Below, piece by piece: positions 23,676 through 35,039 of a stretch of 64,000 bases of DNA. The notes under the pieces are model-generated. The model saw only the letters and a list, made by a program, of their open reading frames with translations, did not search any database and was not told where the DNA came from. Source of the stretch: Cladopsammia gracilis (taxonomy: Eukaryota; Cnidaria; Anthozoa; Scleractinia; Dendrophylliidae); contig JAJGOT010000028.1 in the NCBI GenBank assembly GCA_022457155.1, positions 2,665,546 to 2,729,545 on the forward strand, read 5' to 3'. Within the stretch, counting starts at the first letter, position 1. The number at the start of each line of letters is the position of its first letter. A program made the position numbers and the translations under genes.

Positions 23676-24170
23676 AGTGCACCTAACCCCCAATTTTTTT
23701 CTTTTAATCAACTCAATGTACATTGAAAAGTCGAATAGTGAAATATTTCTTGTTTTTAACGTCACGTTAAGTGAGTTAGTTTTTAGTTTTTTTAGTTTTT
23801 AACGTCGCGTTAGTGAGTTATAGAGATTTGAATTTACAAAATGCTAATTAGATGATGTCAAATCAAGACTACCATTATTTCTACTTCAATTTACAATATG
23901 CAGTTCACAGCTTAAGGATAATCAATTTAAGAAATACTAAATAAAAACTGTTAATCGTCAATTGATTTGTAAAAATATTACTTGGAGGTGGAAACAAGTA
24001 GTTGTATAATAAAAGATTCTTGATTTGACATCATCTTATTAACATTTTGTGAATTCAAACCTCTATAATTCACTTATGCAATGTTAAAACAAGGAATATT
24101 TAACTATTCAACTTTTCAACATACATAGAGTGGATTAAGCGAAAAAAAAAATTGGGGGTTAAGGTGCACT
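23676..24170. mobile_element. TTAA-type foldback element, 495 bp
   Basis: The ends AGTGCACCTAACCCCCAATT and AATTGGGGGTTAAGGTGCACT lie between TTAA at 23672-23675 and 24171-24174. Inner segments also mirror each other (AAATGCTAATTAGATGATGT against ACATCATCTTATTAACATTT), so almost the whole element is a hairpin. Confidence 0.75.
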
Positions 24171-24796
24171 TTAAATTCAACATATGAAAAAACTGTCTGC
24201 TCATCCCATACAACCAATTAAGAATCAGCCCTGAAAATTTCAGTTCAATTGAATAAATACATCTTGAGATATCTCTCAAAGGCATAAAATGTGCATTTTG
24301 AGTAAAATTAACATTACAGTCAAAATACTCTGTGCATTCCTCTTATCATTTGGGAATGACTTTCATTAATCAGGAACGGATTGCATTATTGAAATTAAAA
24401 TTTAGTTTTAAAATTGATTATTGGAATCTTCCAACAGTAGCCTCATTCAAAATAACAAATATTGATTGGTTTATTTACTGACATTAGTCAAACGTTTACC
24501 GGCGAAATATGCAACCATTGACTGCTGTTGGTTTCAGTGAATTATGTTGCTTGGACTTCATAGGAAATTTTCTTCACTTTCCATGAAAATGTCTCTTTCA
24601 GAGCCAGCACACTAGCATTTTAAGAATTCTTTTTTGGAGTTTTATTAATGCAGAATTTCTTTACATCAAAAAATACTCAATGATGAATTTTTGTTGAGCA
24701 TACAGAAATAGGTCTTACATCTCAAGCCACCAACTGTCACCTGCTTTGCCATGAACATTTGCCTGATGTCAATAACAAACCAATCAGTATTTGTTA
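24171..24796. other. Intergenic, nothing recognised
   Basis: AT-rich stretch between two MITEs with no supported gene or repeat. Confidence 0.4.
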
Positions 24797-25095
24797 TTAC
24801 AGCCATGCTCCGTCACGCGTGACCAGTATTTTGAAAATTGAATGGAGTTTTCAAGATTACGCGTCGGTTTTGAAAATTCATTCCGAGATTTGGAATTCCC
24901 ATGAGAGTTTTACCGCATTTTTGGAAACAAAGAGCAACAAAATATCATTTTGTTTGAAATGTTACATATCTGAACAATATTAGGATTTTTTATGCGTGCA
25001 GCGAAGTTATTTTCGTGACTTTCAAAGTGTTTTCCACAGAGATGTTCATTTCATTCTCTAGATTACTGGTCACGCGTGACGGAGCATGGCTGTAA
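24797..25095. mobile_element. MITE with 29-32-bp perfect TIRs
   Basis: TTACAGCCATGCTCCGTCAC (continuing GCGTGACCAGTA) at the left is exactly inverted at 25064-25095. The total is about 300 bp and non-coding. I could not define a target duplication. Confidence 0.75.
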
Positions 25096-25241
25096 GAATG
25101 AGGTTGCCGTTGGAAGAGTCCAATAATCAATAAAAAAAATTGATTTAGAAAATGCAATCCATTCCTGATTAATGATAAGTGGAACATGCTAAGTATTTTG
25201 ACTGTAAAGTTTAGGAATGAGATTTACATGTAAAAAGTCAT

Positions 25242-26680
25242 TTACACAGATTCTATGCAGTCACAGTTCTCATAATGAACAAAAAAGTCCAACAAAGTAA
25301 GTTCAGAAGCCTCCCGCCTCATAGGTGACACCCCCAGCATCACAAAGAGCCTCTTAATGCTGGGTTCACCTAAGTTGCTCTGCTTGGCAATGCTTCTTGC
25401 TGTTCTGAAGGTCTGATTTCTGGAGCCATTTCTTATCCTTTTCAAGTGAGGATTTCTTGGTGAATTTTCCAGCTGGTATGAACAGCCTTTCCATAACCTT
25501 TTCCCTACTTGCAGCTCCACCATGAAAATGTAACACAGCTGATGCCACTGCACATCGAACAATGCTTTGGGCACTGGACCCAAACCAGTCAGTTTATACA
25601 TTCATTCCAGTTCTGTGTGCTCCCATGAATACATCTCTCAAGAAGCTTTGTCTGGCTTTGTGGTGCAAAGTTGCTATGAGAGCAGGTAGCCACACTCACC
25701 TCTCTTTCAGTAGGATTTGCTGTTGTTAAAGTGTTCCATCTAATGGCTAGGCCATAATATCTCTAAAATTTTTTCATGTTTTCCTCTGAGAGGCATCAGC
25801 CAATTTGCTCTTGGTCTTGGCTTTCATTTTTGTACATGTCCAACACAATCCAGTTTTTCAACGCGGCATTCATCATTAGTCTCCTCCACTGCATTAAAAG
25901 CCTTGTTGTCTCCATCACTAACCATCCATCTGTATCTGATGTTGTGGAGCTGAAAGACCTGTTCCACATAACTACTATTCCGTCTGCTTCAATGGCAGGT
26001 GAACTACACAGAAATTTTATATCACACTCACCAGATGCAAGATGCTCAGTCTACCATTCTTGAAATTCCTCATCAGAATTACAGCAAGACTTTTTAAGTG
26101 TACAAATGTACATCTGGCAGCATTTTTACAGCACGTGGTAATCAAACACTTCCCCGGTGTCTGATGATAATACAGACACAACTCGGGTTAGGGAAGTAAA
26201 TCCCCTCTTTGCCCATGTGCCATCAAAACTTACTGTTGTATCCAATGTGTCACTGCTTTCATTGTTGTTACCACCGTTTTGTTCCAAAATGTGCTTTTGA
26301 AGCCTTTGCCCAGTTGCCTTCATTTGGTCTTGTGCTTCAAGCTCGAGGGCACTCAGAACTGTTTCAACATGCTGATAATATGCTGTTTTAGACAGGCATG
26401 ACATGTTAAATACGCTACAGAGGGTGCCAGACTCCCAAAACCTGATTCAATCGAATGGTACACCATACATCTGATGACATCCAGACTTGCCCGTTACTTA
26501 CAATGAATGTTTCTAGGTGATACCTCATGGCAATAACTGCACTGGACAGCGAGGTCATTCATCAGCCCTCTTCTCCCAGTTTCATTCTCTTGAAGGGTTA
26601 AACTCCCTAGAATATAATAGTAGATGAAACCATATTGTAAGAAGGGCACTAATGGTAACTGCAGAATACCCTGCCACATT
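25242..26680 (-). pseudogene. Mutator-like transposase relic, main part
   Basis: Order on the minus strand: GRRGLMNDLAVQCSYCHEVS (26500s), then SKTAYYQHVETVLSALE, then VSFDGTWAKRGFTSLTRVVS (first catalytic-type Asp), GEVFDYHVL, a frameshifted CSSPAIEADGIVVMWNRSF, TSDTDGWLV, and a C-terminal piece near 25242-25600 (ALFDVQWHQLCYIFM). This matches the proteins widely annotated in cnidarians as Mutator-like transposases. At least three frameshifts and stops make it inactive. The family name rests on motif memory. Confidence 0.68.
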
Positions 26681-27268
26681 GACCGCGTTACTGAAAACTG
26701 TGGCTACTTGGTATGCAGTGTAGGAATAAAATTGAAAGTGTTCTTGGGCTGTCTTATAAAAAGCTGGCTATGCAGTAAGCAGTGCAAAATAAATTCAAGA
26801 CTGAAAGGTCTCCTGTAGGCTGGTTATGCGGTACGCAGTAAATTCAAGACTATAAGGTTTCCTAGAAGCTGGGTACACAGTATGCAGTGCAAAATTTTAA
26901 ACTTCCATGTAACTAGCATTTAGAACGAGGAATATACATGTACTCCATTTACCGTTCATGCAACGCGCTTTTAGAACGAGGAATACACATGAACTCCATA
27001 TACTTTTTTTATACATGTAGCTTCATAATAAGGGCGCGTTTCTTGGACATGTTCAGGTCAATCTGAAATCAGAATACGCTAACATGACTACGTTGTTCAC
27101 AATCTCACAAACCAAAATTTTTCGAGGAATACATAGTTAAAGTAGCGACTTCTTTCGATATTTTACGAGAGGAATAGGTGCAATGTACATGTATCTAGAG
27201 GTAAGTTATTCTTTTTTTGGCATTGCCGCAAGATGTTCCAAAAAAACGCGCCCTAGCTAAGTAAGGGG
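26681..27268. other. Repeat-rich spacer with a short MITE
   Basis: Two direct copies of TTAGAACGAGGAATA(C/T)ACATG occur near 26918 and 26970. A MITE of about 225 bp lies at 27029-27254, with AAGGGCGCGTTTCTTGGA mirrored by TTCCAAAAAAACGCGCCCTA. Confidence 0.55.
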
Positions 27269-28359
27269 CTATACACATGATACTGGAATGAGTTTCATTC
27301 CAGAATGAGTTTCGTTCCAAAATGAAGTACGTACTGTAGTCACATGACAAAATCGACCAGCTCAGCCCAAGGCGTTCTCACTTGCGTGGTTTTCACGCCA
27401 AATCACAAAACAAAGATGGCGTAAGTTTCGCGCAATGATACGCATGGGCCACTCACCCCAGACTACATGGTTTGCGGTTTTCATCTTGGAACGAAATTCG
27501 TTTTCAGTTTACATGATCATCATCATCATCATCTAGGCCTATTGCGCCAATGAGGCGCACAGGGCCTGCACATGGGTTTTCCACTGAAGCCTGTCTTGTG
27601 CGGCGGTTCGCACCTCACACCAGGACTGCCACCCTGCTTTTGTCCTCTCTCTCTCTACTGTGCGCCGCCAGGTTGTTTTTGGCCGACCTCTCCTTCTCTT
27701 CCCCTCAGGAGCCCATGTCAGGGCTGTAACACAGTCGTTATCCGGATGTTTTCTAAGGATGTGTCCAATGAAACGCCATCTCCTTCTTAGCGTCCTCACG
27801 TTCCAGTTTCCTATCCTTAACTGTGTTTTTGGGTGCATAATTGGCGTCCTCAACTCCAGAGCTTCCTGTCGGCTTTCGCTCTGGGGCGTCATGTTGTATG
27901 CCGCTCGGCCCCCAAGATTCAATAGATTTCCTCTGTTACAGGTTTCTGTAATCAGCGATTTTTTACGGGATCAGGTGATTAGCCTGACGCCCAACCCCCA
28001 ACCTGGAGGGCCAGGGGCTGTCCTTTGTCTGGCCTCTATCCCTCGACCAATCCGGTACGGTTGAACCCACCAGGGACTAGGTCCCCACCGGCATAGCTCT
28101 AGAGGTCACTGAGACACACAAGCTTCACCACCGCGGCAAGGTGACAAGCCCAGGGTGAAGAGTTTACATGATACCAGAATGAAATGTCATACCTGAACGA
28201 GAATTTCATTCGGATTGAAAACCGGAGTGAACTCATTCCGGAATGACCTGCACGGGAACAAAATTTTGTCTCGGTATCATGTAAACAAATACAGAGAAAT
28301 ATATGGAGATGGAATGAACTCGTTCCAGAATGAAAGTCATTCCGGTATCATGTGAATAG
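27269..28359. mobile_element. Non-autonomous TIR element with GGAATGA repeats, hosting a LINE
   Basis: The ends CTATACACATGATACTGGAA and its inverse (GGTATCATGTGAATAG at 28344-28359) bracket arrays of GGAATGA, TTCATTCC and TCATTCYGGAATGA. The sequence ATCATGTAAAC is repeated internally. A LINE derivative sits at 27535-28150. No target duplication was found. The element separates the two parts of the Mutator-like transposase relic. Confidence 0.65.
27535..28150 (-). mobile_element. Internally deleted RTE-like LINE: endonuclease start fused to the C-terminus
   Basis: On the minus strand a GC-rich 5' leader (28140-27930) is followed by one open frame (27922-27539, 127 aa). It begins in the AP-endonuclease N-terminus (LRIGNWNVRTL) and jumps straight to the extreme C-terminus (RRWRFIGHILRKHPDNDCV, then GKRRRGRPKTTWRRTVERE). 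The endonuclease body and the entire reverse transcriptase are missing without loss of frame. The C-terminal part matches the fragment at 52364-52561. It could be a parasitic derivative mobilised in trans. Confidence 0.75.
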
Positions 28360-28615
28360 ACAAAGAGTGAACATACATGTATTAAAATAATATAAAACAA
28401 AAGGAAAATTTGTAACTTCTAGAACGGTATTGTTTGTTTCTAAAATCGATGAAGATTGTGAAAAGATGCTATCACACACAAAATATGCGTCACAAGTCAG
28501 TACTTGAAACAGAACATTTACAAAACACTGACTCGAAACATTAAAAAATTTCTCACCTTCTTTGCAGACATGCATGTGCGTCAGAGAGAGACGATATAAA
28601 GGTTTTGAGATAAAC

Positions 28616-28876
28616 TTAACGGTATCCCTGTCCTTGAAAAGCATTTTCTTCATCGCAGCTGTCAGATGAAGAATCGCTGGGAGATGTTAGATTCTCATTT
28701 TTCTTTTCGAAGCGCTGATCGGTCCAGAATTCGCCTGTCGACGAGCAATCGCGAGATGTGCCAGGAGTTGTCTCGGCAGTTTTCTTGGCTCTTTTGCTTT
28801 GTTTCTGTACTCCAGAGAACGGTTTTCCTTTTCTTTTTTGCTTGCTGTATACAGATTTCTTCTTGGTTCCGGTCAT
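28616..28876 (-). pseudogene. N-terminal piece of the Mutator-like transposase
   Basis: An open frame of 86 aa begins with a basic block (KKKSVYSKQKRKGKPFSGVQ) and an acidic Ser-rich end (SPSDSSSDSCDEENAF). I recall RKGK..FSGV at the N-terminus of the same cnidarian transposase proteins. It lies in the same orientation as, and 5' to, the relic at 25242-26680, with the element at 27269-28359 between them. It is probably the first exon or 5' end of that gene. Confidence 0.45.
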
Positions 28877-28951
28877 TTAGGCGAGATTCGCTTCTAGGAA
28901 ATTTGGCTGTGATCGAAAGAACCGAGATGTGTCTTTTATCTATCCCATAAT

Positions 28952-29090
28952 CAACGTCGTTCCCAGGGCCTCCCTTTTACGATGACTTGTCCTCCGATTT
29001 GTCCCGATCGTCGGCCGATCGTCCCGATGTCAACTCCCGATGTGGCGGACGTAGCTGAAGAGAGAGAGAGAGGACCTGGGAACGAGGTTG
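28952..29090. mobile_element. Short MITE with CGTTCCCAGG / CCTGGGAACG ends
   Basis: CAACGTCGTTCCCAGGGCCT is mirrored by AGGACCTGGGAACGAGGTTG. The total is about 139 bp, with an AG-dinucleotide run inside. Non-coding. Confidence 0.65.
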
Positions 29091-30204
29091 TCCCATTATA
29101 CATATCATGTAAGGCACATGGAGTATCCCTCACGCTTGGTATGTGTTTTCTGGGGAACATAAGGGGGCAATAGACGGCAATAAAATGGTAACAAACAAGT
29201 CGCGTTGCCATTAAATTCAAAGTGTTTATTTGCACCAAGTGTAAATAGAAGTTTGTAGTCGCGCAAAAAGTGAAAATTGGACCTTACAGCACCTTTCTAG
29301 ACTTTCCTAAGTGGTTAACGGTATGTTTACCAACATAAAAAAAAAATTCGACTTCCGACGCAAATTTCATGTGTACCCCGACGCGTTCATGATGTAACCA
29401 ACCCAAGCAATAACCAACCCAACCGTCTTCATGAGGGGTAGGGGATAATGGTAGATAAAGTAAATAATAAACAAAAAGTACAAACATTGACCTTTCTTTT
29501 TGTGTTATTTATACAGTTAGTTATGCATCTAGACACCTTGGGGGGGGGGAGGGGGTTACTTCCTATAATGGGCTATACGGGGAAAGGGCTACCTTTGTAC
29601 TTTGTTGAGTACTTGCGCACTTTTTTTCTAACACTAATTTCACTTCTCTGTTTTCCCATAGAAGCAGTCGTCATGAGTCATTTTAGGCAATTATTTAGAA
29701 GCTTGATGATGCAGCCTTTTGATTTTCAAGAATGCTTCGTCTTCTGCTGAATCTGAATGCTGAATGCTGAATGCTGAATGCTGGATCTTCACCACGTAGA
29801 ACTGACTATGTAAACATTACTTAATAGAGCACTGAAATGTGATTTTTTTTAATTATACCGCTGTTGTGTTTAAATTGCAGCGAGCATAAGAGCCTGATGC
29901 CATAACTGTAAATCCTGTTGCCGCTGCCACTGAGAATTTAGATTGAAACAGGCTTTTTTATTCCAACGCTGTTGTAGTTATTAAACATGCTGCAGTGAGT
30001 GCTTTGCGTAATAAGTTTTTTGTCATTTTACTTACATAATACAATCATTATCTGAGTCTTGAGAAGGACTACTAAAGACCCACTAAAAGCCTCTTATCTC
30101 TGTGTTTACAACTTGGAGATTTTTCAAGCGAGATGTTTCCCTACAAGTTTAGAAAACCTCGTAGTCTTCTAAATTCGTTATTTCGGCTAGGGTATATGAA
30201 AAAC
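29091..30204. other. Intergenic, nothing conserved
   Basis: Contains a G tract at 29538-29552 and a TGAATGC minisatellite (4-5 units, about 29750-29783). ORFs at 29284-29750 show no conserved features. Confidence 0.45.
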
Positions 30205-30962
30205 ATTGGCCGTTTTTATGCTAGAGACGTTAAAGTCGTCTAGACGCAATTAACGTCTCAGACGTTAAATGCGTCTGGTATAACAACGGGACGCATTAAA
30301 GTAGATGGCCACAGAGAAATAAAACAAGATTTTCTAAAAATAATCTATTCTCGAAAGTGACTGGACACGACTAAAGGTAAAGTCGCACTCGGGCCACGAT
30401 GGCCCACACGGCCGGAGCTTAACCCGGTTTCCGTAGCATGAAGCAACTAGGAATATTGCTACTCCCCCCTGGATGGGATGCTAGTCCATCGCAGGGTTAC
30501 CCCCAGCATTTTGTCGCCGGTACCCATTTATACACCTGGGTGGAGAGAAACAGTGTGGAGTAAAGTTTCTTGTCTAAGGAAACAACACGACGGCAGAGAC
30601 CAGGCTCGAACCACCGACCCTCAGGTTGAAAGTCCGACGCGCTAACCACTAGACCACCGTGCCACCCACGGACACGACTAAAGTCGTCCCCAAATAAATT
30701 TTAAGAGCACGAATATACAAATAGGGCTAAATTCGTTCTCGTTAAGGCCGTCCCGTTTTTATACTAGACGTATTTAACGTCTGAGACGTTAAAGTCGTCT
30801 GTTAAGTGCGTCTGAACGACGCACTTAAAAGAAGACGTTAAAGTCATCAGACGTTAAATCCGTCTGGCTTATTTTCCGTTTTTATATTGAGACGTTAAAG
30901 TCGTCTCGAGACGACTTTAACGCCTTAGTCAATAGACGATATTAACGTCTGTAGCATAATAC
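30205..30962. mobile_element. TIR element built of GACGTTAAAGTCGTC palindromes
   Basis: TTATGCTAGAGACGTTAAAG on the left is mirrored on the right by AGACGATATTAACGTCTGTA, then GCATAAT. Between them the motif (G)ACGTTAAAGTCGTC and its inverse recur at 30225-30300 and 30765-30930, including the head-to-head GTCGTCTCGAGACGAC. A tRNA-derived SINE is inserted in the middle. Non-coding. Confidence 0.65.
30382..30664 (-). mobile_element. tRNA-derived SINE
   Basis: On the minus strand the head TGGCACGGTGGTCTAGTGGT, then TAGCGCG (A box), and GTCGGTGGTTCGAGCCTGGT (B box) are a recognisable RNA polymerase III promoter. A body follows with GTATAAATGGGTACC and GATGGACTAGCATCCCATCC. A decayed body copy lies near 59690-59790. 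The orientation follows from the tRNA-like head being at 30664. Confidence 0.8.
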
Positions 30963-31414
30963 TACCAGAAAGAAGACCTTAAACTTTGAGCGTTCTTTCT
31001 TGCTTAGAAGCAAAGACTGATATACGTCAGTGAATTTTTACAATTTTATGGACCGTCACAATGTATGGCGGCACGCAAATTTTGCATACCCTCCGGGTTA
31101 CTGTCATGTAAACATCGCGACATTCAATGACCTTTCTCTCCGCTTTTGAGCAATCGTCGATAAAGCTGTGGTACGTCGCTTTTTGTAATGTCAATCTACA
31201 CCAAAAGCACTTGTATTAATCACTTGTGTATGTGTAATTCCCCCTTACGCTGCAAAATACTAACTTGAGGCTATTAAAGTTTACGGACTGTACACGCACA
31301 CAAAATATAAACACAGTTCGATATTTTTGGAAAATTGAACGCCTACAAACACAAAGAAAAACAGTACATCACACTTTCACAATGTCCAGTTGGAAAAAAA
31401 AAGAAAAGAAAGAA
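30963..31414. other. Intergenic, nothing recognised
   Basis: No supported gene or repeat. Confidence 0.4.
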
Positions 31415-31417
31415 AAA

Positions 31418-31478
31418 AAAATAAGTTGGCCGGTCCCGCCAGGATTCGACCAGATCATTACAACGTAGCGGATACGCG
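31418..31478 (-). repeat. tRNA-like fragment
   Basis: The minus strand has a B-box-like GGTCGAATCCTGGCGGGACC preceded by ACGCGTATCCGCTACGTTGT. It looks like a tRNA pseudogene or SINE head. It is cut at its 5' end by the TTA-type element starting at 31482. Confidence 0.4.
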
Positions 31479-31481
31479 TTA

Positions 31482-32393
31482 TGTACCAGTCAATTCCAAG
31501 ACCGCCCATCCCCCCCCCCCCCCCGGGCATACCCCGGGCATTTGACGAGAGGTTAGCTCCGCATGGTGGGGCATTTGACGTGAAACGAGGCCCGACGGGG
31601 CGGGCATTTGACTTCAACAAAAACGTTGGTTAGCGGTCGCAAGGTAAAAGATTTCATAATCCATTCTTTCCGGTTCCATGTGTCTGTTGACACGTTGTTA
31701 AATTTGCATTGTTTTTTCAAATATTTATTTGGAAATCAGATCAACGGACAAAAAAGGAAAGTGACTAAGCAAGATCTTTGTTTACATTTTATAGTATTTC
31801 GAAACATATGTTCAGAAGTTGCAATATCGTTCTATTTTTTCGCTGAAACTAAATCTAGCTATATATAAACAACAGACATCAGCACAAGCAAAGATTGCAA
31901 GATATTTAAAGTGAACATGAAAGATAATATACGATTTATATGTTGGTCGAATTCAAAACAACAACTGAAATAGCGGCATGCATCTTACAGCGTACGTGAT
32001 CTCACCTCGAAAACAATCCGAACAGCACCAGTTTATAGAATGGTCTTGGCAAGTCTACAAAATATTAAATGTTAAAGAAAACCATCCAGATCGGCTAAAA
32101 ATTGTTTTGACTTCGCAAATAGTGTTTAAGAACAACTTCAGACTTTACATACAGGCTCAAATGTAATTGACAACTTCGCAACATAGTATCAAATTTACCA
32201 ACGAACTTGGCAACTGGCGCGGCCAAAGTGGACGGTGGGGCATTTGACGCTCTGTGAAGCACTGCACGGTGGGGCATTTGACCGTATAAACTGCCCACAT
32301 AGTGGGGCATTTGACATATTTTTTTAAAAAAAGTCAAATGCCCGGGGGTTTGCCCGGGGGGGGGGATGGGCGGTCTTGGAATTGACTGGTACA
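31482..32393. mobile_element. TTA-type TIR element with GGGGCATTTGAC repeats, 912 bp
   Basis: The ends TGTACCAGTCAATTCCAAGA (continuing CCGCCCATCC) and their exact inverse are flanked by TTA at 31479-31481 and 32394-32396. Subterminal GGTGGGGCATTTGAC units occur twice on the left and three times on the right, and the left C-tract mirrors the right G-tract. The 3-bp TTA duplication fits PIF/Harbinger-type insertion. No transposase. Confidence 0.82.
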
Positions 32394-32396
32394 TTA

Positions 32397-33200
32397 AAAC
32401 GCGTGTCTCTGTTGAAAACAAAAATCCATTTTAAGTCTGCAGGACTCCAAATGCAAAACATCAAAGCAAAGCTTTCATAATGTCCACTTTTTCGGCGGTC
32501 GACTATTCTCTACACTATATTCGTTTGCATTTGCCGCGAACGCCTTATGAACTGGTCCCGGAATTACCAAGGAAAGTTTACAGCTGATGGAGCGAGTGGG
32601 TGAGTGAGCTCATTTGCATACATGTATTTGCCACCGTCTGCAATAAACTCGTCATTACGCTTCGCGTATTCCGGCACGGGTTAAAAATGAAAAATAAGGC
32701 AATAGACAGAGGATAGGATATAGTAATAATGTAAAGTGAAGAAATAATCTCGCAGTTGAATATCAAAGTTTGAAAATGTGCTTGACTACAGTCAAACCTC
32801 CATGTGCGATCACCTCTCCTAAGCGACTTTTTTTTCAAAAGTTCCAAATTCCTTTCAGTCAAATACTGAATTATTGTCGGAGCCTCTCGTATGCGGCCGC
32901 GACCACTTTCAATGTAATGTAATGTAATGTAATGTAATGCAATGCAATGCAATGCAATGCAATGCAATGCAATGTAATGTTGGTGCTGGTGATGCTGGTG
33001 ATTTGAATTTTTCTATTGTTTTTAACCTCTGGTAACCGACTACTCGCTCATATTTTGGAGCCACTACAGACGCAGAATGAATAATAAGCTACAGTACAAC
33101 TGTAACTGACAACTCCAAAGCAATGAAAATTTTGTCCCTTGCAACAAAACTTCTATATGATAAAATAGTTTTCGCTACTACTTAGGTGCGTTTTTTCAGG
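32397..33200. other. Intergenic, with pentanucleotide microsatellite
   Basis: (AATGT)n followed by (AATGC)n occupies about 32911-32979. Near 32788-32900 lies a half pogo/Tigger-type MITE (CAGTCAAACCTCCATGTGCG). No gene. Confidence 0.6.
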
Positions 33201-33206
33201 AAATTA

Positions 33207-34122
33207 CAAGAAGCAGAGTGTCACATTCATTGAACTCGCAAAACTGGACGTACTCTCAGTCGTGCTCTTCAAACTGAAGTTTATCTTTTCCACCATTCTA
33301 ACCCGAGAATTATAAACACGCCAGAGGATTACACTGCAATCTTTTGAACTTGAAGCCAAAAGTTGGCCATCGTGCGAAAAAGCCACGTGAAGAACTTCAT
33401 CAGTGTGTTCTTTGAGTACCTGGCCTTCAACCAACGGTATGTTTTGGTGGATCCTTTGGAATTCTCCAAACCAGGAAGAAGACTTCATCGGAAGTTCCGA
33501 ACGTTGTCTCGTATTCCCTTAAACAACGTCTGTTGAAGCAAGCGTTACCAAAGTATTTCGCTTCGTTTCGTACTTTATTGAAGTACCAGTTAGAATAGTT
33601 ATTTTGTTTTGTTTTATAACTTACATTGTATTGTAACTTAAATCGTATTTTTGTCGAGCGTTTTTTACATGAGCTTCTGGCTTGGGAGATTGGGTGACCA
33701 CTCCCTACGTTATCGACCTTAAATAGAGCAGTTTTCAATTGAGTGTCGTAAAACCAAAACCAAAGCAATTACTGTGATCAATCACAGCAGTCGTAAACAA
33801 TGCAATGAACCAATCAGAGCTCAAAGCAATTACATGTCGGCGGCGCCAAGCGCGGGAAAACGCGTGCGAGTAAGTCACGATTGGTTTTGGTTTTACTTCT
33901 GATTGGTCGAGAAAGTAGCGCGAGATTTTTTAGCCAATCACAAAGCGTAGCAATGCAAAACCAAAGCAATTGTGTAATTACTTTCGACACTCAATTGAAA
34001 ACTGCTCTAAATTATTACTTGGAAAGGCGAAGCCAGCTGTTTCGGGATACTTCATCAGCAAGTAAAATTTCATTTGGAGAAAGGTAAAGCAAATAGTATG
34101 CAGATCTGTGCAACAGTAGGCT
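33207..34122 (-). pseudogene. Duplicated FBXW5 exon 1 fragment, interrupted
   Basis: 33207-33556 and 34019-34122 align with 20827-21280 of FBXW5 exon 1 on the same strand. The translation MKSSSWFGEFQRIHQNIPLV, EGQVLKEHTDEVLHVAFSHD and SKDCSVILWRVY differs from the parent by few residues. A 460-bp insert (33557-34018, including a MITE) breaks it. A small indel near 33278 shifts the frame. No F-box start and no WD exons follow, so it cannot make FBXW5. Its 5' flank continues beyond the big insertion at 46237-46351. Confidence 0.88.
33725..34007. mobile_element. GAGCAGTTTTCAATTGAG-family MITE, copy 2
   Basis: GAGCAGTTTTCAATTGAGTG at the left and CACTCAATTGAAAACTGCTC at the right are near-perfect TIRs. 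The length is about 283 bp, with TA adjoining both ends (TAGAGCAG...CTGCTCTA). It is inserted in the FBXW5 fragment, so it is younger than that duplication. Confidence 0.85.
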
Positions 34123-34418
34123 GTCTGGTACCCTGGGTGCCAGAGGTTTTTCTTGCGCGGTTTCCGGTGTCGGTTATGTCTCTATTGTGACACTTACTTC
34201 CAGAAATGCATTTAACTCGGACCTTGGGCACTTCATATTACACACAATTATTTGTAATTTCCATATGACTTCATGTTTGACAGAATTGCTTGCGTTTAGG
34301 TGAGAATTAGGGCTGGGGGACACTTCATGATGTCTGTCATAAAGAGTATGAATCTCATTAGCGTGCATTTCTGGACATACCTCTATTGTGACCCGCGCGA
34401 TGACACCACCCCTCGCGC

Positions 34419-34777
34419 GTGCCTCACCCTAGTATCCAATCAGACAATCAAACGATTCGTGAACGCTTCACAGAACACAGACAAGGGACAAACAACCCAC
34501 ATCACGCCAACTCCACAGCAGCGGTCCCTACACATTTCAACTTACCAGGCCACTCTTCCGCGGACATGAGACTCATCCCACTTGAACTGCAGCCTACCAT
34601 CAATGCTTCCCGTCGAAAAGCACGCGAGGCCTTTTTAATTCATAGAGGAAACACTTTGTCACCAGAAGGCATTAACCGAAGGAACGAACGCTGAACTCAG
34701 TTTTGTATCATACACTATATATGTCATATATTATTTTTATCTTATGTTTACAAGTGCGCTGTCTACATGTCATGTAT
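34419..34777 (+). mobile_element. Penelope-like element C-terminus, 5' of the large insertion
   Basis: The open frame contains IRERFTEHRQG, THFNLPGHSSADMRLIPLEL, then RRKAREAFLIHRGNTLSPEG and INRRNE. This is the end of the GIY-YIG endonuclease region of Penelope-like retroelements. Upstream domains are absent (5' truncation). The 3' untranslated part is interrupted at 34777 and resumes at 45959. Confidence 0.75.
34769..34777. repeat. Left 9-bp target-site duplication GTCATGTAT
   Basis: Identical to 45950-45958. It lies immediately outside the terminus TAGCCTCCCACGCAGTCG. Confidence 0.85.
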
Positions 34778-35039
34778 TAGCCTCCCACGCAGTCGTTTTT
34801 AGGAGGATCGTGTTTCACTCCCCCCCCCCCCCCCAGTCGTTTTAGGAGGATCGTATGGCGTGCCGTTTGTTTCAAAATAAATTATTCTACCTTGATATTA
34901 TCTTACTGTACCTTTGACATATTTCCTACCCCGAAAGACCGCCGTTACTCCGTGATATATCTTTGACATATTTTATATCACCTCAATGTTCAAGGTTTGT
35001 ATGTCGTTTTCTACCTTAGATATCACGTTACTATATGCC

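Noticed and set aside
27660..28064. 134-aa plus-strand ORF
   Set aside because: Antisense shadow of the LINE derivative, whose minus-strand frame has the recognisable endonuclease and C-terminal motifs.
33204..33488. A second functional FBXW5 gene
   Set aside because: Only part of exon 1 is present. It has a frame-shifting indel and an insertion, and no F-box start or WD exons follow.
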